This document shows positions 8,992 through 17,469 of a DNA stretch of 64,000 bases, in pieces. Numbering within the stretch: the first letter of the stretch is position 1; each line of letters starts with the position of its first letter. Position numbers and translations under genes: made by a program. The DNA is from Iamia sp. SCSIO 61187. GTDB lineage: Bacteria; Actinomycetota; Acidimicrobiia; Acidimicrobiales; Iamiaceae. The notes beneath the pieces were generated by a model. That model did not search any database. It had not been told where the DNA came from and saw only the letters and a list, made by a program, of their open reading frames with translations. The stretch spans positions 4,220,001-4,284,000 of the forward strand of contig NZ_CP050948.1 in the NCBI RefSeq assembly GCF_019443745.1, in the 5' to 3' direction.

Positions 8992-10349
8992 TCGACTTCG
9001 AGCCCGCGCTCCGCCAGCACCTCGACCGGGCCGCGTCCGACGTGGAAGCCCCGCCCGGGCTGCTGTCGACCATCGAGAGGAGGGTGGTGGCCCAGCGTCG
9101 GCGCACCGTCGCCCTCCGTCTGGCCGGCGCTCTCGTCGTCGTGGCCTTGGCTGCCGGGATCACGCTGACCGTCACGAACGGCGCCGACGATCAGGACGGT
9201 GCCACCGTGGCCACCGACCCGTCCGGCACCACCAGTCCGGCGCCTCCCGATGCGTCGACGACCGTCGTGCCCCCGCAGCCGCCGGGGCCCGTGCCCACCT
9301 CCGGGGCGTGGTCGCCGATGGCCGACGCCCCCATCGCCGGGCGCATCGACCACATGGCGGTCGACATGGACGGCGAGGTCCTCGTCTGGGGCGGCGACGG
9401 GTTCGACGGCGAGCCGCGGCTCGACGGCGCGGTGTACGAGACCGCCACGGACTCCTGGCGCAGCATCCCAGCGTCGCCCCTCCCGGGCGGTGGGTCCGCC
9501 CTCGGGGTGTGGACGGGCTCGGTGGCCCTCGTCCTGGACTGGAACGGCGGGACCTTGGCGCTGGCGGCGTTCGACCCCGCCACCGACAGATGGACCCGCA
9601 TGGCCGACCCACCGAGCTCCGTCTCACGGGACGGGATCCCCTCCATCGCCTGGGCCGGCGACCGCTTGGTGCTCGTCTCGGCGCTCGGCTCGCGCGCCCA
9701 GGTGGCGACCTACGAACCCGCCACCGCGACGTGGACGGAGCAGGCCGATCCTCCGATGGTCGTCGGTGGGTTCGCCAGCGACGTGGTGTGGACCGGGAGC
9801 GAGGTCCTCTTCGTGGGCGAGGCTTCCGGGGCCGACGCCACCAGCGCGACCACCGTCGTCCTGGCCTACGACCCGGCCGCCGACGAGTGGCGCACCATCC
9901 CGCTCGGCCTGACCGACGACCAGCGCTACGCGACCGCTGCGGTCTGGACAGGGACGCACCTGCTGGTCGGCGGCGGGGCCACGCCGTCGGGCACCGGGCT
10001 GGCCGACGCCGCCCTGCTCGACCCGGACACCGGCGTGTGGACCCCGCTCCCCGACGCCCCCGCGCCGTTCAGCGGCAACCCGTTCGGGACGGAGGTGTGG
10101 ACCGGGACCCGCTTCGTCGCCGTCTTCGAGCGGCCCGATGGGCTCGGCGGGACGCCGGTGGCCTTCGACATCACCACCGGCGGTTGGTCGCAGGGCCCGG
10201 AGTCGGACTCGCCGGTCGGCCGGGTCCCGACGGTGTGGTCGGGCGACCGGGTGGTCGTCCCGCTGGGTGGCGAGACCAGCCCGACGCCCGACGGGGTCGG
10301 CTTCTGCTGCGACCGCGGCCCCGCCGGCGGCACGAGCTACACGCCCTGA
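8988..10349 (+). CDS. Anti-sigma-like membrane protein with extracytoplasmic kelch-like propeller
   Basis: 453 residues: a short cytoplasmic region (1-40) of the size of a minimal anti-sigma domain, one membrane helix (about 41-63), a Thr/Pro/Ser linker (about 70-110) and then five to six repeats of about 45-50 residues (WTGxxVLV, YDPATDxW, W-x-PLP) typical of kelch/galactose-oxidase-type propellers. The GTG start overlaps the sigma-factor stop. No HxxxCxxC zinc anti-sigma motif is seen, so the anti-sigma role is inferred from linkage and topology. A C-terminal FCCDRG vicinal cysteine pair is notable. Confidence 0.78.
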   Translation: MIDFEPALRQHLDRAASDVEAPPGLLSTIERRVVAQRRRTVALRLAGALVVVALAAGITLTVTNGADDQDGATVATDPSGTTSPAPPDASTTVVPPQPPGPVPTSGAWSPMADAPIAGRIDHMAVDMDGEVLVWGGDGFDGEPRLDGAVYETATDSWRSIPASPLPGGGSALGVWTGSVALVLDWNGGTLALAAFDPATDRWTRMADPPSSVSRDGIPSIAWAGDRLVLVSALGSRAQVATYEPATATWTEQADPPMVVGGFASDVVWTGSEVLFVGEASGADATSATTVVLAYDPAADEWRTIPLGLTDDQRYATAAVWTGTHLLVGGGATPSGTGLADAALLDPDTGVWTPLPDAPAPFSGNPFGTEVWTGTRFVAVFERPDGLGGTPVAFDITTGGWSQGPESDSPVGRVPTVWSGDRVVVPLGGETSPTPDGVGFCCDRGPAGGTSYTP

Positions 10350-10360
10350 TGCCGGTGTCC

Positions 10361-10409
10361 GTTCTGTCAACCCTCGTGCGCCGCCACGACGCACGAGGGT
10401 TGACAGAAC
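10361..10409. repeat. Perfect 20-bp inverted repeat, GTTCTGTCAA family copy 1
   Basis: Arms 10361-10380 and 10390-10409 are exact reverse complements, separated by a 9-nt loop; the outer ends read GTTCTGTCAA and TTGACAGAAC. It sits between two converging genes (10349 and 10414) and very probably acts as a two-way terminator. A second copy with the same ends is at 60676. Confidence 0.88.
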
Positions 10410-10413
10410 GAGA

Positions 10414-11442
10414 TCAGTCCCCGCCCGACGCGTCCTCGACCTTGGTCTTGCCGGCCGAGATCCACGGCATCATGTCGCGGAGGCCGGCTCCGACCTGCTC
10501 GATCTGGTGGTCCTTGCCGGCCTGGCGGAGCTCCTCGAAGCGGGAACCGCCGCCCTTGACCTCGCCGACGAACTCCTCGGCGAAGGCGCCGCTCTGGATC
10601 TCGCCGAGCACCTTCTTCATCTCGGCCTTCACCGAGTCGGTGATGATGCGAGGGCCGCGGGTGAGGTCGCCGTACTCGGCGGTGGTGGAGATCGAGTAGC
10701 GCATGCCGGCGATGCCCTGCTCGTACATGAGGTCGACGATGAGCTTCAGCTCGTGCAGGCACTCGAAGTAGGCCGACTCGGGCTGGTACCCGGCCTCGAC
10801 GAGGGTCTCGAAGCCGGCCTGGACGAGAGCGGTGAGACCACCGCAGAGGACGACCTGCTCACCGAACAGGTCGGTCTCGGTCTCCTCCTCGAAGGTGGTG
10901 TCGAGCACGCCGGCCCGGGTGCCGCCGATGGCGTCGGCGTAGGCGAGGGCCACGCCGCGGGCGGTGCCGCTGGCGTCCTGGTGCACGGCGATCAGGGCCG
11001 GCACACCGCCGCCCTCGGTGTAGGTGCGGCGGACGAGGTGGCCCGGGCCCTTGGGGGCCACGAGGGCGACGTCGACGCCGTCGGGGGCGCTCACGTAGCC
11101 GAAGCGCACGGAGAAGCCGTGGGCCACGAGGACGGTGTCGCCGTCCTTCAGGTTGGGGGCGACGTGCTCGGTGAAGACGTCCTCGTGCTCGGTGTCGGGC
11201 AGGAGGATCATGATCACGTCGGCCTCGGCCGACGCCTCCGACAGGCCGGCGACCTTCAGCCCGGCCTCGCGGGCCTTGGCGGCCGAGGACGAGCCCTCGC
11301 GCAGGCCGACGCGGACGTCGATGCCGGAGTCGGCCAGGTTCAGGGCGTGGGCGTGGCCCTGCGACCCGTAGCCGAGGATGGCCACCTTCTTGTCGGCGAG
11401 CAGGGAGCGGTCGGCGTCAGCCTCGTAGGACACGGTGGCCAT
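10414..11442 (-). CDS. ilvC: Ketol-acid reductoisomerase (class I)
   Basis: 342 residues, the normal class I length. It converts acetolactate to dihydroxy-isovalerate with NADPH and Mg2+ in valine/leucine/isoleucine synthesis. The N-terminal Rossmann motif [17 protein letters not shown] (about 24-40) is followed by the NADPH-specific [14 protein letters not shown] loop, then the [11 protein letters not shown] segment and the C-terminal knotted helical domain with metal ligands in the [17 protein letters not shown] stretch. It is the last gene of ilvB-ilvN-ilvC, 81 bp after ilvN, with an AAGAACC ribosome-binding region before the ATG. A perfect hairpin follows the stop. Confidence 0.97.
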   Translation of the reverse strand: MATVSYEADADRSLLADKKVAILGYGSQGHAHALNLADSGIDVRVGLREGSSSAAKAREAGLKVAGLSEASAEADVIMILLPDTEHEDVFTEHVAPNLKDGDTVLVAHGFSVRFGYVSAPDGVDVALVAPKGPGHLVRRTYTEGGGVPALIAVHQDASGTARGVALAYADAIGGTRAGVLDTTFEEETETDLFGEQVVLCGGLTALVQAGFETLVEAGYQPESAYFECLHELKLIVDLMYEQGIAGMRYSISTTAEYGDLTRGPRIITDSVKAEMKKVLGEIQSGAFAEEFVGEVKGGGSRFEELRQAGKDHQIEQVGAGLRDMMPWISAGKTKVEDASGGD

Positions 11443-11523
11443 GGGTGGTTCTTCCTCGTCAGTCTCAGGGTTGGTGGGGAACTGCGGCCGGGGCGGGGGA
11501 CCCGCTCACGGTCGCGAGAGGGG

Positions 11524-12102
11524 TCAGGCGATGTCGGCGGCGTGGGCCTCGGGGGGCACCGACGCCGTCGCCGACGCGGGGCCGCGCTGGGCGCCCAGGC
11601 GGGGCAGGGCGACCCGACCGGTCCGCTGGATCTCGCGGATGCCGAAGGGCCGCAGCATCTCCTCGAAGTCGTCCACCTTGGTCGGGTGGCCCTCGAGGGA
11701 GAGGGTGAGCTCGTCGTGGGTGACGGCCAGGATGCGGCCCTCGAAGATCTGCGCCAGCTCGACGACCTGGCCCCGGACCTCCGGGGTCGCCGAGACGGTG
11801 ACGAGCAGCAGCTCGCGCTCGACCGACCAGCGGGGGTCGAGCTCGCTGATCTCGATGACGTTGATCAGCTTGTCGAGCTGCTTGACGATCTGCTCCAGCG
11901 GGGCCGACTCCACGTCGACCACGACGGTGATGCGGCTGAAGCCCTCGTCCTCGGTGGGCGCCACCGCGAGCGACACGATGTTGTAGCCCCGGCGGGCGAA
12001 GAGGTTGGCCACCCGGCTCAGCACGCCGGAGCGGTTCTCGACGAGCACGGAGAGCACGTGGTGGCGGATGGGGTCGCCGGGGAGGGCGTCTCGCCTCGTC
12101 AT
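11524..12102 (-). CDS. ilvN: Acetolactate synthase small (regulatory) subunit
   Basis: 192 residues. An N-terminal ACT domain (HVLSVLVENRSGVLSRVANL, about 15-34) would bind valine for feedback control of IlvB, and a second ACT-like C-terminal domain spans about 95-170. Length is at the upper end for IlvN because of a short Ala/Pro-rich tail. ATG start with GGAGGTGA 7 nt upstream. Its place between ilvB and ilvC is the standard actinobacterial order. Confidence 0.96.
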   Translation of the reverse strand: MTRRDALPGDPIRHHVLSVLVENRSGVLSRVANLFARRGYNIVSLAVAPTEDEGFSRITVVVDVESAPLEQIVKQLDKLINVIEISELDPRWSVERELLLVTVSATPEVRGQVVELAQIFEGRILAVTHDELTLSLEGHPTKVDDFEEMLRPFGIREIQRTGRVALPRLGAQRGPASATASVPPEAHAADIA

Positions 12103-12234
12103 CAGCGCTCACCTCCGTCGGTGGGCTCCGCCGACCCGGTGGGCAGCGTGGGGCGCTGATGACCGCCGGCTCCGCAGGCTCCGCCGGCGAAGACACCTCG
12201 TTGCTCGATGGTTCGCTCGCTTCGCTCGCTCACG
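12103..12234 (-). other. ilvB-ilvN intergenic region with GAGCGAGCG repeat
   Basis: 132 bp without a gene. Just after the ilvB stop (about 12208-12231) the minus strand reads as alternating GAGCGAGCG / AAGCGAGCG units, a simple self-complementary repeat also seen near 21589 and 24199. A second G/C-rich inverted stretch lies at about 12160-12188. Processing or partial termination between ilvB and ilvN is possible. Confidence 0.5.
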
Positions 12235-14010
12235 TCAGTGGCCCCCCTCGCCGGTCTGGACGCCGTGGCCGGCCTGGAACGGCGGGACCTGGATCTCGTC
12301 GTTGGTCGTGCCGGCGGCGACCATCGGGAAGACCTTCTCCCGGCTGTCGGTGCGGAACTCGACGACGACGGGGCGGTCGTCGATGTCGTTGGCCTTGTCG
12401 ATGGCGGGCTGGATCTCCTCGGGCGACTCGACCCGGATGCCGACGCAGCCCATCGACTCGGCCCACTTCACGTAGTCGGGCAGGTCGGGCGACAGGTACA
12501 CCTCGGAGTAGCGCTCCTCGTAGAACATCTCCTGCCACTGGCGGACCATGCCGAGGTAGGCGTTGTTGAGGATGGCCACCTTGACCGGGATGCGCTCGGC
12601 CGAGGCGGTGACGAGCTCCTGGGCCGTCATCTGGAAGCACCCGTCGCCGTCGACGGCCCAGACCATGCGGTCGGGGCGGCCCACCTTGGCGCCGATGGCG
12701 GCCGGCACCGAGAAGCCCATGGTGCCGAGCCCCCCGGAGTTGATCCACGTGTACGGGTGCTGGAAGCGCCAGTACTGGCTGGCCCACATCTGGTGCTGGC
12801 CGACGCCCGAGGCGAGGATCGTGTCCTCCGGGACGGAGTCGCGCAGGTGCTCGAGCACCATCTGGGGCTTGAGCTGGTCGCCCTCGGCGGGCGGCTCGTA
12901 GGCCAGCGGGTAGCGCTCCTGCCAGCCGCTGATCTGGCTGTTCCACGGGCCCCGGTCGGGGGTGGTGGCCCCGGCCGAGAGGCGCCGGCGGAGGGCGGCG
13001 ACGAGGTCCTCGATGATCAGGCGGCAGTCGCCGTGGATCGGCACGTCGGGCCGGCGGACCTTGCCCAGCTCGGCGGCGTCGATGTCGGCGTGGATGATCT
13101 TGGCCTCGGGGGCGAACCCGGCGACCTTGCCGGTGACCCGGTCGTCGAAGCGGGCGCCCAGGGCGATCAGCAGGTCCGAGCGCTGCATGGAGGTCACGGC
13201 GGTGTAGTTGCCGTGCATGCCCGGCATGCCGAGGCACAGGTCGTGGCCGTCGGGGAAGGCGCCACGGGCCATCAAGGTGGTGACGACCCGGATCTGGGTG
13301 AGCTCGGCCAGCTCCCGCAGCGCCTCGGCCGCCCGGGCCTTGAGGATGCCGCCGCCCACGTAGAGGACGGGGCGCTCGGCGGCGAGGATCAGCTCGGCCG
13401 CCCGCTCGATGGCCTCGGGGTCGCCGGTCGTCGCCGGGTGGTAGCCCGGCAGCGACGCCTCGACCTCGGCGTCGGTGGGCCAGTCCCAGCCGGTGGCCGA
13501 GGCCGGGTTGGTCGGGTCGACGATGTCCTTGGGGATGTCGACCAGGACGGGCCCGGGGCGGCCGGTGGTGGCCAGGTGGAACGCCTGGCGGATGACCAGC
13601 GGGATCTCGTCGGCCGAGGTGACCAGGAAGTTGTGCTTGGTCACGGCCTGGGTGATGCCGGTGATGTCGCACTCCTGGAAGGCGTCGGTGCCGATGGCCG
13701 CCCGGGGCACCTGCCCGGTGATGCACACCATGGGGATCGAGTCCATGTAGGCGTCGGCGAGGGGGGTGACGATGTTCGTGGCCCCGGGACCCGAGGTCAC
13801 CATGGCGACCCCCGGGCGGCCGGTGGCGTGGGCGTAGCCCTCGGCCATGTGGCCGGCGCCCTGCTCGTGGCGCACGAGGATGTGGCGGATCGTCGAGTCG
13901 AGGACGGGGTCGTACACCGGGAGGATGGCCCCACCGGGGAGGCCGAACATCACCTCGGTCCCCTCCATCTCGAGGGCACGGATCAGTGCCTGTCCTCCGT
14001 TCATGTCCAT
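12235..14010 (-). CDS. ilvB: Acetolactate synthase large (catalytic) subunit
   Basis: 591 residues; a thiamine-diphosphate and FAD enzyme that makes acetolactate and acetohydroxybutyrate. Visible features are the catalytic glutamate in [15 protein letters not shown] (about Glu52), the central FAD-binding region, and the ThDP motif [15 protein letters not shown] running to [12 protein letters not shown] at 14010 with AGGAGA 8 nt upstream; a second in-frame Met lies two codons in. First structural gene of ilvBNC, preceded by a 195-nt leader that encodes a short Leu/Val peptide and hairpins, so attenuation by branched-chain amino acid supply is likely. Confidence 0.97.
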   Translation of the reverse strand: MDMNGGQALIRALEMEGTEVMFGLPGGAILPVYDPVLDSTIRHILVRHEQGAGHMAEGYAHATGRPGVAMVTSGPGATNIVTPLADAYMDSIPMVCITGQVPRAAIGTDAFQECDITGITQAVTKHNFLVTSADEIPLVIRQAFHLATTGRPGPVLVDIPKDIVDPTNPASATGWDWPTDAEVEASLPGYHPATTGDPEAIERAAELILAAERPVLYVGGGILKARAAEALRELAELTQIRVVTTLMARGAFPDGHDLCLGMPGMHGNYTAVTSMQRSDLLIALGARFDDRVTGKVAGFAPEAKIIHADIDAAELGKVRRPDVPIHGDCRLIIEDLVAALRRRLSAGATTPDRGPWNSQISGWQERYPLAYEPPAEGDQLKPQMVLEHLRDSVPEDTILASGVGQHQMWASQYWRFQHPYTWINSGGLGTMGFSVPAAIGAKVGRPDRMVWAVDGDGCFQMTAQELVTASAERIPVKVAILNNAYLGMVRQWQEMFYEERYSEVYLSPDLPDYVKWAESMGCVGIRVESPEEIQPAIDKANDIDDRPVVVEFRTDSREKVFPMVAAGTTNDEIQVPPFQAGHGVQTGEGGH

Positions 14011-14109
14011 CGTCTCGTCTCCTGGGTCTCGGGCTTCGTGGGTTGGTGGGGGGTCAGACGTGCGCTCTGGCGCCTCGCCGACGCTCGTGCGGCGGCTGAA
14101 AACGACGAC

Positions 14110-14131
14110 GACCTCCCCGCGAGGGGAGGTC
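14110..14131 (-). terminator. Attenuator-type terminator hairpin in the ilv leader
   Basis: On the minus strand GACCTCCCC, loop TCGC, GGGGAGGTC: a perfect 9-bp stem with a 4-nt loop, followed by GTCGTCGTTTTC, so a four-T run (14099-14102) lies downstream. It is between the leader peptide stop (14170) and ilvB (14010), as in ribosome-mediated attenuators. Confidence 0.72.
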
Positions 14132-14135
14132 GATG

Positions 14136-14170
14136 GAGCGCACGCGATGAGATGCCGGCGGCGTGCGCTC
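14136..14170 (-). promoter_or_regulatory. Leader hairpin next to the leader-peptide stop
   Basis: Perfect 10-bp arms 14136-14145 and 14161-14170 around a 15-nt loop. The upstream arm in the RNA begins at the G of the leader-peptide stop codon, so a terminating ribosome would mask it. The CGTGCGCTC segment recurs at 14059-14067, giving the middle arm a second possible partner beyond the terminator; this may be the antiterminator switch. Confidence 0.6.
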
Positions 14171-14205
14171 TAGGGCCCGAGTACGAGGAGGGTGCCGGTG
14201 GACAT
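14170..14205 (-). CDS. ilv leader peptide, 11 residues
   Basis: MSTGTLLVLGP then TAG. Four of eleven residues are Leu or Val in one run (CTC CTC GTA CTC), including GTA, a rare codon in such GC-rich DNA. This is the expected sensor for leucine/valine supply in a branched-chain attenuator; similar short leader peptides are known upstream of ilv operons in Corynebacterium and Streptomyces. No Ile codon is present. GATGCT lies 8 nt before the ATG, and TTGGAC 19 nt further upstream. The stop codon abuts the first leader hairpin. Confidence 0.75.
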   Translation of the reverse strand: MSTGTLLVLGP

Positions 14206-14213
14206 CGCTCGGC

Positions 14214-14244
14214 AGCATCGCGCACGGCGGCGGACCCCGTCCAA
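14214..14244 (-). promoter_or_regulatory. Candidate ilv promoter
   Basis: On the minus strand -35 TTGGAC (14239-14244), 19-bp spacer, -10 GATGCT (14214-14219), then 8 nt to the leader-peptide ATG. If correct, the leader peptide is itself translated from a leaderless transcript. The 19-bp spacer is long. Confidence 0.45.
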
Positions 14245-14331
14245 CCTGATGCGCGGCCGGCGCCACCGGTCGAGCCTGGGTCCCCTCCCCGACCCGGGGG
14301 CGGACCCGACCACGACGCCCCAGGCCAGGGC

Positions 14332-14337
14332 TACAGT
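14332..14337 (+). promoter_or_regulatory. -10 hexamer TACAGT upstream of the kinase operon
   Basis: TACAGT on the plus strand 53 nt before the ATG at 14391; this gene has a proper ribosome-binding site (GGAGGTG, about 14380-14386) so a short 5' UTR is expected. Confidence 0.4.
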
Positions 14338-14390
14338 CCCGCAGGTTCCCGGGGCCCGATGGGGGGCTCGGACCTTGATGGAGGTGCGCC

Positions 14391-14909
14391 ATGACACCGG
14401 TCTTCCTGGGCCGCATCCAGACGAGGATCTACGTGTCGCTCCTGATCGGGGGCTTGTGGACCCTGATCATCAGCCCGTTCCTCCTCCTCGACCCGCCGGG
14501 CCCCGAGGGCTTCGGGCCCGTGTTCGCCATCGACTCCATGGGCGGGTCGAACGCCATCGCCCAGACCTACAAGCTGACCTTCGCCGCCCTCCTCATCACC
14601 ACGGTGTTCGGCTGCCTGGTGTGGGAGCCGATCTACCACCTCCTCATGCAGTTCCGGTGGGAGAAGGACTGGCCGGCGTTCTTCCACCTCCTGCAGGTGT
14701 TCCCCGAGGGTCTCTCGACCTTCCTGCTCCTGCACGTCGCCGTGCTGAACCCCTTCGGCGACATCGGTCCCGACAAGGAGCAGTTCGTCCCCGTCCCCGC
14801 CTACATCTTCCTGTTCGTCACCACCTGGATCATCACGTGGCTGTTCGCCAACGGCCCCATGAAGATCTTCTTCCTCCGTTGGCGCTTCAACGGCGGACGG
14901 CTCGTCTGA
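14391..14909 (+). CDS. Four-helix membrane protein, unknown
   Basis: 172 residues with about four membrane segments (about 14-34, 61-80, 103-122, 138-157) and charged loops. No recognised family. Start is firm: GGAGGTG 4 nt upstream of ATG. It lies 11 bp before a Ser/Thr kinase gene that itself overlaps an FHA gene, so the three are almost certainly one operon; this protein may be the membrane element or substrate of that signalling pair. The C-terminal FFLRWRFNGGRLV is strongly basic and probably cytoplasmic. Confidence 0.75.
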   Translation: MTPVFLGRIQTRIYVSLLIGGLWTLIISPFLLLDPPGPEGFGPVFAIDSMGGSNAIAQTYKLTFAALLITTVFGCLVWEPIYHLLMQFRWEKDWPAFFHLLQVFPEGLSTFLLLHVAVLNPFGDIGPDKEQFVPVPAYIFLFVTTWIITWLFANGPMKIFFLRWRFNGGRLV

Positions 14910-14920
14910 GAGGGCACTCC

Positions 14921-15724
14921 ATGGACCGCATCGCCGACTACACCTTCATCCAGCCCCTCGGGGAGGGCAGCAGCGGGAAGTACTTCCTGGCAGCCACGCC
15001 CCCCCGGCTGGGCATCGCCGCCGACCACGTCGCCGTCAAGGTGCTCCAGGTCTCGGCCGGGGAGGAGGCGTTCCACCGCCTGACCCGCGAGCTGCGCACC
15101 TTCGCCAAGGTCCGCAGCGCCCACCTCGTCACCCTCTACGACGCCGGCCAGGAGGGGGGGCAGTGCTACTACGCCATGGAGTACTGCCCGGGCGGATCGC
15201 TGGCGTACCCCACCCGCGAGCTGGGACGGACCGAGACGATCGCCGCCGTGTCCGCCGCCGCCCGGGCCGCCCACGACCTCCACGAGGCGGGCATCGCCCA
15301 CCGCGACATCAAGCCGGCGAACATCCTGCTGACCGACGACGGGGCCAAGCTCGCCGACCTCGGCCTGGTGCAGATCCTCGCCCCCGGCCAGACCATCACC
15401 GGGCTCGGCGCCGTCGGCTCGGTCGAGTACCTCGACCCGGCGATCATGCGCGGCGAGCGGGCCTCCCGGGCCACCGACATCTGGGCCCTCGGCGTGACCC
15501 TCCACCGGGTCCTCTCGGGCAAGGGGGTGTACGGCGACCTGCCCGACCGTGACCCGCTCCTGGCGGTCCGGCGCGTCCTGTCGTCGCCGCCCACCCTGGA
15601 CTCCTCTCTGTCCGACGCCGAGGCCGACCTCGTCCGCCGCTGCCTCGACCCCGACCTCTCGGCCCGGTACCGCACCGCGGCCGAGGTGGCCGACGCCCTC
15701 GACGCCCTTGGGAGCGCCTCATGA
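14921..15724 (+). CDS. Soluble serine/threonine protein kinase (PknB-like)
   Basis: 267 residues, just the kinase domain with no membrane helix. The glycine loop GEGSSGKY (14-21), the catalytic lysine in HVAVKVL (Lys40), the catalytic loop HRDIKPANILL (127-137) and the metal aspartate in ADLGLVQ (Asp146, DLG in place of the usual DFG) are present. The activation segment ends VEYLDPAIM instead of the usual APE. ATG at 14921; its stop overlaps the start of the FHA gene by ATGA, so kinase and FHA reader are made together. Confidence 0.93.
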   Translation: MDRIADYTFIQPLGEGSSGKYFLAATPPRLGIAADHVAVKVLQVSAGEEAFHRLTRELRTFAKVRSAHLVTLYDAGQEGGQCYYAMEYCPGGSLAYPTRELGRTETIAAVSAAARAAHDLHEAGIAHRDIKPANILLTDDGAKLADLGLVQILAPGQTITGLGAVGSVEYLDPAIMRGERASRATDIWALGVTLHRVLSGKGVYGDLPDRDPLLAVRRVLSSPPTLDSSLSDAEADLVRRCLDPDLSARYRTAAEVADALDALGSAS

Positions 15725-17469
15725 ACCTCAGCGAAGGGCGCCTGGCGCCCGTCCCCGGCTCCGACGGCCTGGTCACGCGCACCCCGGGCGCCGTGCTGTT
15801 CGTCGCCGGCCGCACGCCGGTGCACGAGGTCCGGAGGATCACCGAGATCGTCACCGGCGCCCGCGGCGACGCCCCCGCCCGCCCCCTGGCCCGCGAGCTG
15901 GCCTCGCTCGTCGCCGGCGACGAGGACGGGTCGCTGCCCGGCTTCGCCGTGGTGGCCGCCTCCCCCGGCGGCACCTACGTCCGGGTCTACGGCGCCGTCG
16001 AGGTCCACCTCCACGGCGACGACGGCCAGGAGATGCTCACCGGCGTGGGCTCGTTCACCGGCGTCGACCGCGAGCTCGCCGGGACGTTCCACACCATCGC
16101 CGTCCAGCCCGCCGGCCAGCCCGTCCCCGCCCCGGTCTTCGACGTCGACGTGCAGGCCGGCACGGCCCCGGGCAACGGCTTCTCGATCACGACGATGACC
16201 TCGCCGACCGACGCCCCCGTGGAGGTGCCCCCGTCGACCGAGGCCAGCGGGGCGCCGGCACCGGCACCACCCGAGGAGCCGGGCGCTGACTCCGGCCCCG
16301 GCTCCGGCTCCGGCGAGGCCGATGCCGTCGCCGCCATGCACGTCGTCGGCGGGTCCGCCCCCGCCCCTGGCTCCGAGCCCGAGGCCGACGTCGTCACCCC
16401 GGGGCCCGACGCCGCCGTCGACGCCCCGACCCAGGCGTGGACCCCGTCCACCGCCGACTTCGAGGCCGACGACATCGCCGCCGCCCCGGCCGACGAGCCG
16501 GCGTGGGGCTCGGTCGCACCCGACGCGGCGCCGAGCGAGGCGCCCGTCGCCGAGGGCGTCCCGCTCGACACCGGTGCCGACGCGCCGGCCCCGGAGGCGC
16601 CGACCACGGTCCAGCCCCCCCAGGCGCCCCCGTCGCTCGGCAAGGCCCCGGCCGCCGAGGCGCCCGGCACGCCCACCCCGCCGCCCGACCTCCCGTCGAC
16701 CAGCGCCGCCCCGTCGTCGGCTCCCGCCGAGCCGGTGCCGTTCGAGGCCCTGCCCGTCGCCGACCCGGCGCCGGCCCCCCCGCCGCACGAGCCGGCGACC
16801 ACGGCCCTCCCGGTCGCCCCCCCGGCGGACGAGGCCCCGGCGGCGCCCGAGCCACCTGCGGCGGCCGCTCCGGCCGGCGGGTTCACCTCGCAGCTGCTCG
16901 GTGCGCTCGACGAGGACGAGCCCGACGAGCGCGAGCCGCTCCCGGTCGAGCTCGACCCGGGCGAGGTCCGCCAGCCCGACGCCCAGATCACCGCCGAGGT
17001 CCAGGTCCAGGGCGTGATCTGCTCGCGGGGCCACTTCAACGACCCCCGGTCGCGGTTCTGCTCGTCGTGCGGCATCTCCATGGTGCAGAACACCCAGATC
17101 CTCACCAACGGGCCCCGGCCGCCGCTCGGCGTGATGGTGTTCGAGGACGGGGCGACGTTCTCGCTGTCGTCCGACTACGTCGTCGGCCGCCAGCCCGACG
17201 TCAGCGAGCTCGTGCAGCAGGGCCTGGCCCTGCCCCTCCCGGTCGACGACCCCGAGCGGTCGATCTCCCGGGCCCACGCCGAGCTCCGCCTCGTCGACTG
17301 GGACGTCCACCTGGTCAACCTGTCGGGCACCAACGGCTCGTTCGTGTGGGACGAGAACGGCCAGCAGTGGGTCCCCATCCCCGAGGGCCAGTCGGTCGTG
17401 CTCACCCCCGGCATGCGGGTCGCCCTCGGCCGCCGCAGCGCGGTGTTCGAGTCCAGCCTCGTCCGCTGA
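15721..17469 (+). CDS. FHA-domain protein with long Pro/Ala linker and zinc ribbon
   Basis: 582 residues. An N-terminal globular domain of unknown type (about 1-165), a disordered Ala/Pro/Asp-rich linker (about 175-405), a zinc ribbon starting at Cys434 (C-S-R-G-H, then CSSCG about 448-452), and a C-terminal FHA domain (about 475-582) with GR (about 488-489), RSISRAH (about 512-518) and NLSGTNGSF. FHA domains bind phosphothreonine, so this is a likely effector of the overlapping kinase. Thr-containing stretches in the linker could be targets. Function beyond that is not visible. Confidence 0.88.
   Translation: MNLSEGRLAPVPGSDGLVTRTPGAVLFVAGRTPVHEVRRITEIVTGARGDAPARPLARELASLVAGDEDGSLPGFAVVAASPGGTYVRVYGAVEVHLHGDDGQEMLTGVGSFTGVDRELAGTFHTIAVQPAGQPVPAPVFDVDVQAGTAPGNGFSITTMTSPTDAPVEVPPSTEASGAPAPAPPEEPGADSGPGSGSGEADAVAAMHVVGGSAPAPGSEPEADVVTPGPDAAVDAPTQAWTPSTADFEADDIAAAPADEPAWGSVAPDAAPSEAPVAEGVPLDTGADAPAPEAPTTVQPPQAPPSLGKAPAAEAPGTPTPPPDLPSTSAAPSSAPAEPVPFEALPVADPAPAPPPHEPATTALPVAPPADEAPAAPEPPAAAAPAGGFTSQLLGALDEDEPDEREPLPVELDPGEVRQPDAQITAEVQVQGVICSRGHFNDPRSRFCSSCGISMVQNTQILTNGPRPPLGVMVFEDGATFSLSSDYVVGRQPDVSELVQQGLALPLPVDDPERSISRAHAELRLVDWDVHLVNLSGTNGSFVWDENGQQWVPIPEGQSVVLTPGMRVALGRRSAVFESSLVR

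Noticed and set aside
10138-12159. Plus-strand 673-residue frame opposite ilvC and ilvN
   Set aside because: Composition is that of a shadow frame and both minus-strand genes are certain.
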